64,000 bases of DNA, taken from positions 186,001 to 250,000 of the forward strand of contig ONDM01000003.1 in NCBI GenBank assembly GCA_900316585.1, given 5' to 3'. The notes beneath the pieces are model-generated. The model did not search any database, was not told the origin of the DNA, and was given only the letters and a program-made list of their open reading frames with translations. This document shows, piece after piece, positions 33,835 through 42,679 of the stretch. The position numbers and the translations under genes were made by a program. This DNA is from an uncultured Prevotellaceae bacterium. Its GTDB lineage: Bacteria; Bacteroidota; Bacteroidia; Bacteroidales; Bacteroidaceae. Every line of letters begins with the position of its first letter. Position 1 is the stretch's first letter.

Positions 33835-34853
33835 TGAATATTGTTCAGCAACAGGATATTGAGGCTTTTGTCCGGTCTTTTGAACTGAAAGACGAATTGA
33901 GAGACAGCAGGTTCCTGATTACTGGAGCTACGGGGCTGATTGGCTCCTCTCTTGTCTATTGCCTGCTGGCACTGGACAGGAATATCCATATCGTTGCGCC
34001 TGTCAGGAATAAGGACAAGGCAGAACAGTTGTTCCAGGACCATCTAGGTCAGCTGGAGCTGATAGAATGCTCCTTGACCAGCTATAACGAGGAGGAAATC
34101 GGACAGGTCGACTATATTGTTCATTGTGCAGCTCCTACATCCAGCCGTTTCTTCGTGGAGAAACCGGTGGAGACCTTTGAGTTTATCTGGAACGGCTCGC
34201 AGGCCTTGCTGGACTATGCCAGGAGAAACCCGGTAAGAAGCTTTGTCTACCTGTCTTCTCTGGAGGTCTATGGAGAGATTTTGGACGATACCCAGATAGT
34301 CAGTGAGAAGGTTCAGGGGTATCTGGACCCCATGAGTGTGCGTAGCTCTTATCCCATGGCAAAACGTGCAGTGGAAAACCTCTGCTGCTTGTATGCTGCA
34401 GAGTATGGGGTCCCGGCTAAGGTGGCCAGACTTACCCAGACCACGGGTGCGGGGATTGCCAAGGATGACAACCGGGTTATTGCCCAGTTTGCCAGACTGG
34501 CAGCTCAAGGTCAGGATATTGTCCTGCACACCACTGGTGAGTCGGCTCGGCCATATTGCTATCTCACGGATAGCGTGTCGGCCATTCTGTTCATCCTGTT
34601 GAAAGGAAAGGCCGGAGAGAGCTACAATGTAGCGAATGAAGAGACATATATCTCAGCCCGGGAAATGGCAGAATACCTGAAACAGCATTTCAATCCTGCC
34701 ATTCAGATAAGGGTGGAACTCAATGACAGCATGGGATATGCCCCAGCTACCAAGCAGAGACTTTCCTCCCGGAAACTGAGGGAGTTGGGCTGGAAACCGG
34801 AATATCCTCTACATCGGATATTCGAGCGTCTCATCGCTTATTTGAAATCTTGA
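33834..34853 (+). CDS. NAD-dependent epimerase/dehydratase-family enzyme paired with IspD-like (copy 2)
   Basis: Extended SDR of 339 residues: LITGATGLIGSSLV near residue 23, VHCAAPTSS near residue 95, catalytic YLSSLEVYGE near residue 137 and YPMAK near residue 167. It is homologous to the protein at 11,065 along its whole length, including DNRVIAQFxR and RxYCYxxDxVSAxLxxLLKGK. TGATG coupling to the IspD-like gene fits CDP-alditol synthesis, for example reduction of a pentulose or hexulose phosphate. That role is inferred from the repeated pairing. Confidence 0.83.
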   Translation: MNIVQQQDIEAFVRSFELKDELRDSRFLITGATGLIGSSLVYCLLALDRNIHIVAPVRNKDKAEQLFQDHLGQLELIECSLTSYNEEEIGQVDYIVHCAAPTSSRFFVEKPVETFEFIWNGSQALLDYARRNPVRSFVYLSSLEVYGEILDDTQIVSEKVQGYLDPMSVRSSYPMAKRAVENLCCLYAAEYGVPAKVARLTQTTGAGIAKDDNRVIAQFARLAAQGQDIVLHTTGESARPYCYLTDSVSAILFILLKGKAGESYNVANEETYISAREMAEYLKQHFNPAIQIRVELNDSMGYAPATKQRLSSRKLRELGWKPEYPLHRIFERLIAYLKS

Positions 34854-34855
34854 TT

Positions 34856-35656
34856 ATGAAACGAAATATTACATTTGAAGAGTTGCGTGAAATACAACTC
34901 GGACTGGCAGATAAGATAGATTCCTTTTGCAGGGCGAAAGGATTACGCTATTCGTTGAGTGGAGGAACACTCCTGGGTGCAGTCCGTCACAAAGGGTTCA
35001 TCCCTTGGGACGATGATGTGGACATCATGATGCCGCGCCCGGATTATGAGATTTTCCTTAGGGAGTTCAAGGATGAGTATGTCAAGGTCCAGACTCTTTT
35101 CAACGACCCCGACATGGTCATACCTTTTGCCAAGGTCTATGACGACCGGACGGTCCTGGAGGAGTTCTATGCCAAGAATGGGGTGTTCGTCGACCTGTTC
35201 CCGGTCGATGGTCTTCCATCCGATGAAGAGATGGATGAGTATTGTGCAAGGCAGAACTATTACAGGAAGTCCTTGCAGAAGATCTATGAGTATAGGCATG
35301 GGAAATACCTGCTCTACAATAAGGGGAACAAGACTTTCCTGAAGATGAAGTATTGGCTGAAGCATCTTTTCTATCCGTCTCGTCAGAAATGTGTTGAGGC
35401 ACTCCAGCAGTTGCACATGAGCCATGATTTTGAGACCTCTAGATTTGCGGGGGCTATCATGGGTGCATACGGGAAGAAGGAGCATATGTCGCAGAGCATT
35501 TTCGCATCCTACATCGATTTGCCGTTTGAGGATAGGACATATATGTGTATCAAGGACTATGATGCCTATCTGAGTAGTATTTACGGGGATTACATGCAAC
35601 TGCCTCCAAAGGAGAAGCAGAAGCCCCCACACTCATTTGTCGCATATTGGAAATAA
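34856..35656 (+). CDS. LicD-family phosphotransferase (copy 2)
   Basis: LicD/fukutin-type enzyme of 266 residues with the metal-binding block SLSGGTLLGAVRHKGFIPWD near residues 34-53, followed by DDVDIMMPRPDYE. It is closely similar in plan to the copy at 5,183; both end with a YGDYM-LPP segment. I chose the ATG at 34,856 (MKRNITFEE); an in-frame TTG at 34,850 overlaps the upstream stop. The probable role is to transfer the phosphopolyol made by the two preceding genes onto the glycan. Confidence 0.9.
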   Translation: MKRNITFEELREIQLGLADKIDSFCRAKGLRYSLSGGTLLGAVRHKGFIPWDDDVDIMMPRPDYEIFLREFKDEYVKVQTLFNDPDMVIPFAKVYDDRTVLEEFYAKNGVFVDLFPVDGLPSDEEMDEYCARQNYYRKSLQKIYEYRHGKYLLYNKGNKTFLKMKYWLKHLFYPSRQKCVEALQQLHMSHDFETSRFAGAIMGAYGKKEHMSQSIFASYIDLPFEDRTYMCIKDYDAYLSSIYGDYMQLPPKEKQKPPHSFVAYWK

Positions 35657-37188
35657 TGGAAGAAAGCAATAAGCGTATCTTAAAGAACACGGTCTACCTT
35701 TATATCCGCCATATCGTCATCATGGCATTGGCGTTTATCTCCACGCGTATCGTGCTGGAGAAGCTGGGTGTCGATGACTATGGTATCTACAATGTGGTCG
35801 GTGGTTTCGTGGCGCTTTTCACCGTGTTGAACAATGTGCTCCAGAGTGCTACCCGCCGATTCCTGGCTTTGGCCATCGGCAAAGGAGAGCCCTCGCTGAT
35901 CAAGAGGACCTTCGATACCTCGTTGGTCATGCATATTTTCATCGCAGCCGTGGTGGTCTTCTTCTTGGAGACGCTTGGTCTGTGGCTCTTGAACACCACG
36001 TTGAATATCGCTCCGGACCGAATGTGGGCAGCCAATTGGGTGTTCCAGTTTTCCGTACTGAATGTAATCATCTCCATCACGCAGACACCTTATACGGCTG
36101 TTGTCACGGCTCATGAGCATTTCAATGTCTATGCTTTCATGAGTATCTTCGATGTGGTGGGAAAGATCCTGATTCTGTTCCTCTTGGTCTATCTGCCGTT
36201 CGACAAGCTGGTTGTATACGCAGCCTTGAAGCTGAGCATCTCCCTGTTGGGCCGCATGATATACAGAATCTATTGTGTCCGTTCATTCGACGAATGCAAG
36301 TCGTTCAAGTTCAGTCTGGACAAGCCGCTGTTTAAGGAGATGGTCAATTTCTCAGGATGGGACAGCCTAGGCAATGTGACCACCATCGTGAATTCGCAGG
36401 GTATCACGCTGATGCTGAATATGTTCTTCTCCACCGCGGTCAATGCTTCCCGTGGAATTGCCACAACGGTTACAAGTACCGTGTCGCAGTTCGTCTTGGG
36501 ATTCGTCGTGGCTGCGGAACCGCAGTTGGCCAAGTTCTATGCTGCCGGAGATAAGGATCACTTCGAGAGGCTGATATTCAATGTCACGCAGATGACTCTC
36601 TTCCTTTTGGCTGTGGTTGCGGTACCCATTTGGATGGAACTGGACTTTGTCTTGAGGCTGTGGCTGGGAACCATTCCCGACTATACTCCGGAGTTCGTGA
36701 AGATCACCATTCTGGTCTGCTTCATCACTTACAGTAATTCCATGGTGCTGAAAGGAAATGTGGCCATAGGGCGGGTCAAGCAGATTACCATGTATATGGC
36801 ACCTATCATGCTGACCGACCTGCCATTGGTCTTCCTGGTGCTTGCACTGGGGTGGTCTCCTGTCGCTGTGTATTGGGTAGGCATGGTGCCCTGCCTTCTC
36901 CGTCTGTTTGTCGACTTGTATATCCTGACCAAATATGCTGATTTCCCCTGGCGGAAATATGTAACAACCGTATTCTTGAAGAACTTGGTGCTGGTAGGTG
37001 TTTCCTGCATCATACCTTACCTGGTCCGTCAGCAGATGCCGGAAGGCTGGCAGCGCTTCTTCATCGTAAGTTGCGTATCTGTCGTCTGTACGGTCGTAAT
37101 CATGTATTTCTTCGCTTTGAATAAGGAATCCCGCCAGTTGGTACAGCAAAAGGTACTAGGTCGTTTTATTAAGAAGTTCAGAGGTTAG
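35656..37188 (+). CDS. wzx: Polysaccharide flippase-like membrane protein (copy 2)
   Basis: MOP-superfamily exporter of 510 residues with about 12-14 transmembrane helices. It starts SNKRILKNTVYLYIRHIVIM and then STRIVLEKLGVDDYGIYNVV, the typical first helix and loop of the lipopolysaccharide-biosynthesis flippase group common in Bacteroides capsule loci. It shares little with the flippase at 28,017. The ATG at 35,656 overlaps the LicD stop by one base. Two flippases in one operon suggest either two repeat units or the fusion of two ancestral loci. Confidence 0.86.
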   Translation: MEESNKRILKNTVYLYIRHIVIMALAFISTRIVLEKLGVDDYGIYNVVGGFVALFTVLNNVLQSATRRFLALAIGKGEPSLIKRTFDTSLVMHIFIAAVVVFFLETLGLWLLNTTLNIAPDRMWAANWVFQFSVLNVIISITQTPYTAVVTAHEHFNVYAFMSIFDVVGKILILFLLVYLPFDKLVVYAALKLSISLLGRMIYRIYCVRSFDECKSFKFSLDKPLFKEMVNFSGWDSLGNVTTIVNSQGITLMLNMFFSTAVNASRGIATTVTSTVSQFVLGFVVAAEPQLAKFYAAGDKDHFERLIFNVTQMTLFLLAVVAVPIWMELDFVLRLWLGTIPDYTPEFVKITILVCFITYSNSMVLKGNVAIGRVKQITMYMAPIMLTDLPLVFLVLALGWSPVAVYWVGMVPCLLRLFVDLYILTKYADFPWRKYVTTVFLKNLVLVGVSCIIPYLVRQQMPEGWQRFFIVSCVSVVCTVVIMYFFALNKESRQLVQQKVLGRFIKKFRG

Positions 37189-37191
37189 CAG

Positions 37192-37917
37192 ATGATACCT
37201 AAGACAATTCACTACTGTTGGTTCGGAGGAAAGCCTATCCCGGAGGAATACAAGGCCTATATGGATAGCTGGAGGAAATACCTTCCGGATTACCAAATTG
37301 TGGAATGGAACGAGACTAATTTCGATGTCAACTGCATTCCTTTCGTAAAGGAGGCCTATGAGGTAGGGAAGTTTGCCTATGTCAGTGATTATGCCCGCCT
37401 GAAGGTCCTCTATGAGAATGGGGGAGTCTACTTCGACACCGATGTGGAGGTCATCCGTCCCATGGACGACCTGATGGAGAAGGGGCCTTGGATGGGAATC
37501 GAGAAGCATCAGAACAACCCGTCTGCCGCCGACATGGTTGCCTTGGGTCTGGGTTTCGCCGTGGAACCGGGAAACGGTCTGCTAAAGGAAATTATGGCCT
37601 TCTATGAGAATACGCACTATGTCTTCCCCGACGGGCATGTAGAGCAGATACCTATTGTGCCCATCACCAGCAGGGTGCTGAGGAAATACGGGCTCAAGCC
37701 TGCCACGGATGAGCCATACCAGGTGGCTGGTGTCACCATCTATCCATGGGATTATTTCTGTCCCATTGAGTTTTTGAGCAGCAAACTTGAAATAACCGAT
37801 CATACGTATACCATTCATCATTATTCGTCATCCTGGATGTCTTGGACCGATAAGCTGAAAATGAAGAAAGGGTATTGGAGTCGTATAATTAAAAGATATT
37901 TAGGATTAAAGAAATAA
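37192..37917 (+). CDS. GT32-like glycosyltransferase
   Basis: Glycosyltransferase of 241 residues with a DXD motif, like Och1-type and capsular GT32 enzymes: IPKTIHYCWFGGKPIPE at the N-terminus, AYVSDYARLKVLYENGGVYF near residue 62, and DTDVEV with the metal-binding DxD near residue 82. The C-terminal HHYSSSWM near residue 209 is also characteristic. It lies 3 nt after the flippase gene and 3 nt before the Wzy candidate. Probably retaining; sugar unknown. Confidence 0.88.
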   Translation: MIPKTIHYCWFGGKPIPEEYKAYMDSWRKYLPDYQIVEWNETNFDVNCIPFVKEAYEVGKFAYVSDYARLKVLYENGGVYFDTDVEVIRPMDDLMEKGPWMGIEKHQNNPSAADMVALGLGFAVEPGNGLLKEIMAFYENTHYVFPDGHVEQIPIVPITSRVLRKYGLKPATDEPYQVAGVTIYPWDYFCPIEFLSSKLEITDHTYTIHHYSSSWMSWTDKLKMKKGYWSRIIKRYLGLKK

Positions 37918-37920
37918 GAT

Positions 37921-39237
37921 ATGAAACAAAATAGGAAAATACTGTTTTTTGTCTTGAACTGGCTCATTTATGTGGGATTCGTCCAGAACTACATATATGA
38001 CCACGAGTTGTTGACTTTATTTCCCGACTTGCTTATTTTCTATGTCGCATTCAGGGTCAGCCAGAAGAAATCGGGTGCCAGGAATTCCTTGAACAAGTAT
38101 CTGGGTGGGGCTTTGTCATTCGCTGTCTCCTTCCTGTTCTTGTTCACCGTCTTGGGTGCCGTAATCAATCTCATGCCTGTCTTAAGCTACCTATGGGGCT
38201 TGAGAATGTTGCTCAGGTACGTTCTCCTGGTGTGGGTCATTTACCGCTGCTTCGAGATGAAGGATGTGAAAAAGTACAAGAAATACATGTATTGGGCTTT
38301 CGACATCAATGTGGTGGTCTGCATTTTTGAGTTCATTGCTGGTATCCGGGGCGACTGGATGAGTGGTACTTTCTCCGGAAACGGTGTCCTCATGCTGCAT
38401 GCCTTGCTCGTCATGATGCTGGCTACGGCAGATTTCTTCAATGGACAGATGAGGGCCACCCGCTATGGCATCTACATCGCCTGTATGTTCATGATTGCCA
38501 TCCTAGCCGAGATTAAGATGATGTATTTCCTGTTCCCGCTGACATTCTACGGCGGATATGTCATGAACAAGAAGTTCAGCATCATGCATGTGGTTGTGCT
38601 GGTACTGGCCTTCTTCTTCCTGATTCCAGCCATGCAGTTTGTCATGAGGCTCTATTATGGAGAACGTTATGTGACGCAGACTTTCGATACGGAGTACCTG
38701 AGGGAAGAGACTACGCACTCCTACAACTTCACGGAAGAGGGATTCAACAGAGGTACGGCCATCGATCTGACCGACCAGGTCATTCTTACCGATCCTATCC
38801 GCAAGGTCTTCGGCTGGGGATTGGGTAGTGGCAGTAAGTCCACCCGTTTCGGTACAAAGGTGTTCAGGATGTATGGTACGACCATGTTCTGGAATTTCTC
38901 CACTTCTTATTGTCTGGTGGAGTTGGGCTGGGTAGGCTTCTCCCTGTTCGCCCTTTGTTTCGTGCTGCTCATGTGGAGGTATTATAAGATCTATTCCAAA
39001 TATAAGGACCCGTTCATCAAGTATTGGGCTGGTGTGGGTGTCGTCTCCGTAGGTGCTACTTTCTTGTTGTGCTGGTACAACGATAACCCTTACTTCAAAT
39101 TCCTTCCGATGTATTTCTTCTGGGGTGTTTGTTTCGCTGCCATAGAGGTTAGGAGAAGAGAGCTCGACAATAAATTGACAACGGGTGTCTATATCATTAA
39201 AAATGCCGAAGGTATCAGTAATAATACCGGTCTATAA
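37921..39237 (+). CDS. wzy: Candidate Wzy polysaccharide polymerase
   Basis: Integral membrane protein of 438 residues with about ten hydrophobic helices and one large hydrophilic loop (about residues 240-305: YYGERYVTQTF through GWGLGSGSKSTRFGTK). That layout, with a big periplasmic loop and no other domain, fits O-antigen/capsule polymerases. Such proteins have little sequence conservation, so the call rests on topology and context (next to Wzx and GTs). It is the only Wzy candidate in the window. Confidence 0.72.
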   Translation: MKQNRKILFFVLNWLIYVGFVQNYIYDHELLTLFPDLLIFYVAFRVSQKKSGARNSLNKYLGGALSFAVSFLFLFTVLGAVINLMPVLSYLWGLRMLLRYVLLVWVIYRCFEMKDVKKYKKYMYWAFDINVVVCIFEFIAGIRGDWMSGTFSGNGVLMLHALLVMMLATADFFNGQMRATRYGIYIACMFMIAILAEIKMMYFLFPLTFYGGYVMNKKFSIMHVVVLVLAFFFLIPAMQFVMRLYYGERYVTQTFDTEYLREETTHSYNFTEEGFNRGTAIDLTDQVILTDPIRKVFGWGLGSGSKSTRFGTKVFRMYGTTMFWNFSTSYCLVELGWVGFSLFALCFVLLMWRYYKIYSKYKDPFIKYWAGVGVVSVGATFLLCWYNDNPYFKFLPMYFFWGVCFAAIEVRRRELDNKLTTGVYIIKNAEGISNNTGL

Positions 39238-40222
39238 CGTAGAGCGGTACTTGAACAAGTGTGTTCAATCTATTGTAGACCAGACTCTTGACAGTCTGGA
39301 AATTATTCTTGTTGATGATGAGAGTCCCGACGCTTGTCCTCAAATGTGTGAGGAGTGGGCCAGAATGGATAATCGGATAAAAGTAATCCATAAGAAGAAC
39401 GGGGGATTGGGTTTCGCACGCAATTCTGGTCTTGAGTTGGCCACCGGTGAGTATGTGACCTTCTGTGATTCCGACGACTGGATTGAGCCGGAGGCTTATC
39501 AGACTACCTACGAGAAGTGCAAGGAGAAAGACTTGGACATTTGCTGGTTCCAGCCCCGTCGTGTTACTACCGATGGTGTGTTTTTGCCTCTGTCTCCTAA
39601 AAAGGAGTGTTACTTTATGGATGAGGCGCAGATGAGACGTTTCCGCAAGGAAGTCATCGGTCGTAACCCGGAGGATCCCCAGAGCCGTACGCGTGGAATG
39701 AGCTCCTGCATGGCCTTGTTCCGGAGAAGTGTCTTCCAGACCAGCGGAGTCCGTTTCCCCAGCGAGAGGGAGGTAGCCAGCGAGGACCTCATGTTCCTGG
39801 TCCGTTTCCTGCCTCATGTAGAGAAGGTCGGCATCTTGCCTCATGTCTTCTACAACTACCTCATCAACCCGAAGTCCATCTCCACGAATTATTCTGAGGC
39901 TAAGCATACCCGGCTCTTGAATCTGCTGGCAGAACTGAAGTCTTTCTGTGATGCTAATTATGAGTGGTCTGAAATCAAGAACCATTACTATAGCCAGCAG
40001 CTCCGAATTTTTAAGGTCATCCTGAAATATATTTCATACAGCGATGAACCTTTCTTCCAGAAAGTCGGGCATTTGTCTCGTGAAACCCGGAATCCCATAC
40101 TGGCTTCATTCTATGGAGACCCGGTACGGAACAAATACAAGAAAGCGGACCGTTTGTATATCTGGATGATGAAGCATCATGTGGGGCTGTTTTTTGCCCT
40201 GCTCTATAAATTCAAGCAATGA
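39203..40222 (+). CDS. GT2-family glycosyltransferase
   Basis: GT-A glycosyltransferase of about 339 residues: KVSVIIPVYNVERYL near the N-terminus, LVDDESPDACP near residue 38 and FCDSDDWIEPE near residue 90. I chose the ATG at 39,203 (MPKVSV); an earlier ATG at 39,185 only lengthens the overlap with the Wzy gene. Even so, the overlap is 35 nt, the largest between real genes in unit B. Its stop overlaps the next ATG as ATGA. Confidence 0.9.
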   Translation: MPKVSVIIPVYNVERYLNKCVQSIVDQTLDSLEIILVDDESPDACPQMCEEWARMDNRIKVIHKKNGGLGFARNSGLELATGEYVTFCDSDDWIEPEAYQTTYEKCKEKDLDICWFQPRRVTTDGVFLPLSPKKECYFMDEAQMRRFRKEVIGRNPEDPQSRTRGMSSCMALFRRSVFQTSGVRFPSEREVASEDLMFLVRFLPHVEKVGILPHVFYNYLINPKSISTNYSEAKHTRLLNLLAELKSFCDANYEWSEIKNHYYSQQLRIFKVILKYISYSDEPFFQKVGHLSRETRNPILASFYGDPVRNKYKKADRLYIWMMKHHVGLFFALLYKFKQ

Positions 40223-41484
40223 AGCATATTCCCAACATCAGCTATACGGTAAGGAATGATCTCTGCACGGGATGCGGTGTCTGCCAGGATGCCTGTCCCT
40301 CCCATGCCATAACCATACAGGTGGAGAAAGGCTGTTTCCGCCCTGTCGTGGATGAGTCTCTCTGCAAGAACCGTACGGGCTGCCACCGCTGCTACGACAG
40401 TTGTCCGGGAGTAGGGGTGAACCTGAAGGATATGGCCAAGCAGGCTTTTCCGGATGAGGGAATGCAGTATGATAAATATGTCGGCTCCTTCTTGAAGTGT
40501 TTTACAGGGCATAGCAATACCCATGAGATCCGTTTTCACAGCGCTTCTGGTGGCATGGTCAGCCAGATGCTGGTATGGCTGCTGGAAAAGCATTACATCG
40601 ACGGAGCCTTCGTCACATCGTTCGATAAGGATGCTCCTTTGTTGGTGCGTTCTTACCTGGCTACTACACCGGAGGATATTTTGGTGGCCCGGAGCTCCAA
40701 ATACTCTCCCGTGACCTTGGACCGGGCTATTTCTGAGATCAAGAAAGCCCCAGGGACCAACTACATTATTGTCGGCCTGCCTTGCCACATTCAAGGCTTC
40801 CGGAAATATGAGCTGTTGGATAAGCGTTTCAGGGAGAAGATTGCGGCTTATTTTGCCATCTATTGCTCGTCAGGGCGTAGTTTCTACCTCACGGAGCATG
40901 TCTTCCAGGCTAGACATATTGACCCTAGTAAACTGACTTATTTTGCCTATCGCGACAAAGGTTGCCTGGGTAAGATGGTGGCCAAGGGCGAGGGGATAGA
41001 CCATGAGGAGCGTTTCCAGGATTTCTACCAGCCTCTGCGTTCCTTCTTTGTGCCCCGTCGCTGCTGTCTGTGCATCGATCATTACGGGGAATTAGGTGAT
41101 GTCTGTTTCGGTGATATCCATATCGATCCTTACATTGCCGATACCATCGGGGTGAACTCCTTGGTGGTCCGGAACAAAAAGTGTCTGGACTGGCTCACTC
41201 AGGCTAAGGCCGAGGGGGTAATCACCTTGGATGAGATTCCGGTGTCCCTGATGAATAAAGGACAGGTCATGGCTCGTTTCAAGAAGGGCAGGAATGCTGC
41301 TTTTATCCGTTTCGACAGGATGCTGGGAAGAAAGGTGCCTGCCTACGACTATCTGCCTAGGGAGGGAAAGACCGGCAAGTGGCTCGTGTCCTACCTGCAT
41401 ACGGGGGCACAGCGGTTCATTGGCTCTCACAAATGGATGTGGTGGGCCATTAAGATTTTCAAGGGAAAAGGTGCAAAACGTTGA
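40219..41484 (+). CDS. F420-hydrogenase beta-like iron-sulfur protein of polysaccharide loci
   Basis: Protein of 421 residues. The N-terminal ferredoxin domain has two cysteine clusters, CTGCGVCQDACP near residue 15 and a second around CKNRTGCHRCYDSCPG near residue 50, enough for [4Fe-4S] clusters. It is followed by an FrhB/coenzyme F420 hydrogenase beta-subunit-type flavin domain with HSASGGMVSQML near residue 109, SSKYSPV near residue 157 and GLPCHIQGFR near residue 183. Members of this family are repeatedly found next to polysaccharide pyruvyl transferases, as here. Its redox role in glycan synthesis is not established. Confidence 0.85.
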   Translation: MKHIPNISYTVRNDLCTGCGVCQDACPSHAITIQVEKGCFRPVVDESLCKNRTGCHRCYDSCPGVGVNLKDMAKQAFPDEGMQYDKYVGSFLKCFTGHSNTHEIRFHSASGGMVSQMLVWLLEKHYIDGAFVTSFDKDAPLLVRSYLATTPEDILVARSSKYSPVTLDRAISEIKKAPGTNYIIVGLPCHIQGFRKYELLDKRFREKIAAYFAIYCSSGRSFYLTEHVFQARHIDPSKLTYFAYRDKGCLGKMVAKGEGIDHEERFQDFYQPLRSFFVPRRCCLCIDHYGELGDVCFGDIHIDPYIADTIGVNSLVVRNKKCLDWLTQAKAEGVITLDEIPVSLMNKGQVMARFKKGRNAAFIRFDRMLGRKVPAYDYLPREGKTGKWLVSYLHTGAQRFIGSHKWMWWAIKIFKGKGAKR

Positions 41485-41500
41485 TTCTAAATTGAATGGA

Positions 41501-42676
41501 ATGAAGAGAAAAATTGGAGGTGTCATTGTATCTGATCTGGGCCATACGAACTATGGCTCGTGCCTGCAGGCTTATGCCACCATTAAGACGGTACAGGACC
41601 TCGGATATGACCTGACGCTCATCAAATACAGAAAACAGCGTAGCTGGCTGGATTGGATTAAAATCGGTCCCGGCCTGCTGCTCAGCGGTGGAATGGAGAT
41701 TCTCCAGAACCGCAGGAAGCGTAAGGCGAACAAGAAGAAATATCCTGATTACTGGCCCAACCAGCTTATCCGGAAAGAGGCTACGAATGCGTTCAAGAAA
41801 AAGGAGTTCGTACCCCTTTTCAAGGTCTATACGGGGTATAAGGCCCTGTGTGAAGGCAGCCGGGAGTATGATGCCTGCTTCGTGGGCAGCGACCAGGTCT
41901 GGCGTCCTTATGGCTTCTACAGTAATTATTGGAACTTGAATTTCGTGGATGATGCAGTGCCTAAGTTCTCCTATGCGGCCAGCTATGGTGTCTCCAGCAT
42001 TCCGGCTATTCAGCGGAAGGGGACGAAGCGCTACCTGGAACGGTTGGACAGAATCAGTGTCCGGGAGCAGAAGGCGAAGGAGATTGTGGAATCTCTGTCT
42101 TCCCGGAAGGCTGAGGTCGTGGCAGACCCTACCATGTTGCTCACCAGGGAGCAGTGGCTGGAGTTTGCATCTAAGTCCGAGAAGCAGATTCCGGCAGAGC
42201 CTTATATCTTCTGCTATTTCCTGGGTACCCGCGAGGATATTCGTCAGGAGGCTAGGAAGCTGGCTCAGGAAACAGGACTGAAGGTGGTCATCATGAGGCA
42301 CATGGATGAATATGTCCCTGCCGATGAGACGCTGGGCGACTATGCGCCTTACGACATCAATGCCTATGACTTTGTGAACCTGGTGCGGAATGCGGCCTAT
42401 GTCTGCACGGATTCTTTCCACGGCACGGTGTTCTCCATCCTGATGCACCGGAAATTCATCACGTTCTACCGCACGAAGCCTACTGCTGGAAACTCCACTC
42501 ATTCTAGAATTGATAGTCTGCTGAATATCTTCGGATTAAGCAGTCGTATCTATCGTAATGATGTAAATGCTGTTTTGGCTGAAATAGACTACGGAAAGGT
42601 GGATGAAATCCTAGCCGGATACCGGAATAAATCCTTGGCATTCTTCCGCGATGCCTTGGCTTTGGCCGACAAGTAA
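41501..42676 (+). CDS. Polysaccharide pyruvyl transferase-family protein
   Basis: Member of the polysaccharide pyruvyl transferase family (about 391 residues), which puts a PEP-derived pyruvyl ketal on a sugar. Seen: TNYGSCLQAYA near residue 16, GSDQVWRP near residue 128, DPTMLLT near residue 208 and TDSFHGTVFSILM near residue 304. The ATG at 41,501 (MKRKIGG) lies 16 nt after the Fe-S protein stop. An earlier in-frame ATG at 41,294 lies inside that gene and is unlikely. The pair with 40,219 may act together. Confidence 0.88.
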   Translation: MKRKIGGVIVSDLGHTNYGSCLQAYATIKTVQDLGYDLTLIKYRKQRSWLDWIKIGPGLLLSGGMEILQNRRKRKANKKKYPDYWPNQLIRKEATNAFKKKEFVPLFKVYTGYKALCEGSREYDACFVGSDQVWRPYGFYSNYWNLNFVDDAVPKFSYAASYGVSSIPAIQRKGTKRYLERLDRISVREQKAKEIVESLSSRKAEVVADPTMLLTREQWLEFASKSEKQIPAEPYIFCYFLGTREDIRQEARKLAQETGLKVVIMRHMDEYVPADETLGDYAPYDINAYDFVNLVRNAAYVCTDSFHGTVFSILMHRKFITFYRTKPTAGNSTHSRIDSLLNIFGLSSRIYRNDVNAVLAEIDYGKVDEILAGYRNKSLAFFRDALALADK

Positions 42677-42679
42677 GAC

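Noticed and set aside
41294..41500. An N-terminal extension of the pyruvyl transferase beginning inside the Fe-S protein gene
   Set aside because: The extra 69 residues have no family similarity and overlap the upstream gene by 191 nt; the ATG at 41,501 gives a normal family N-terminus.
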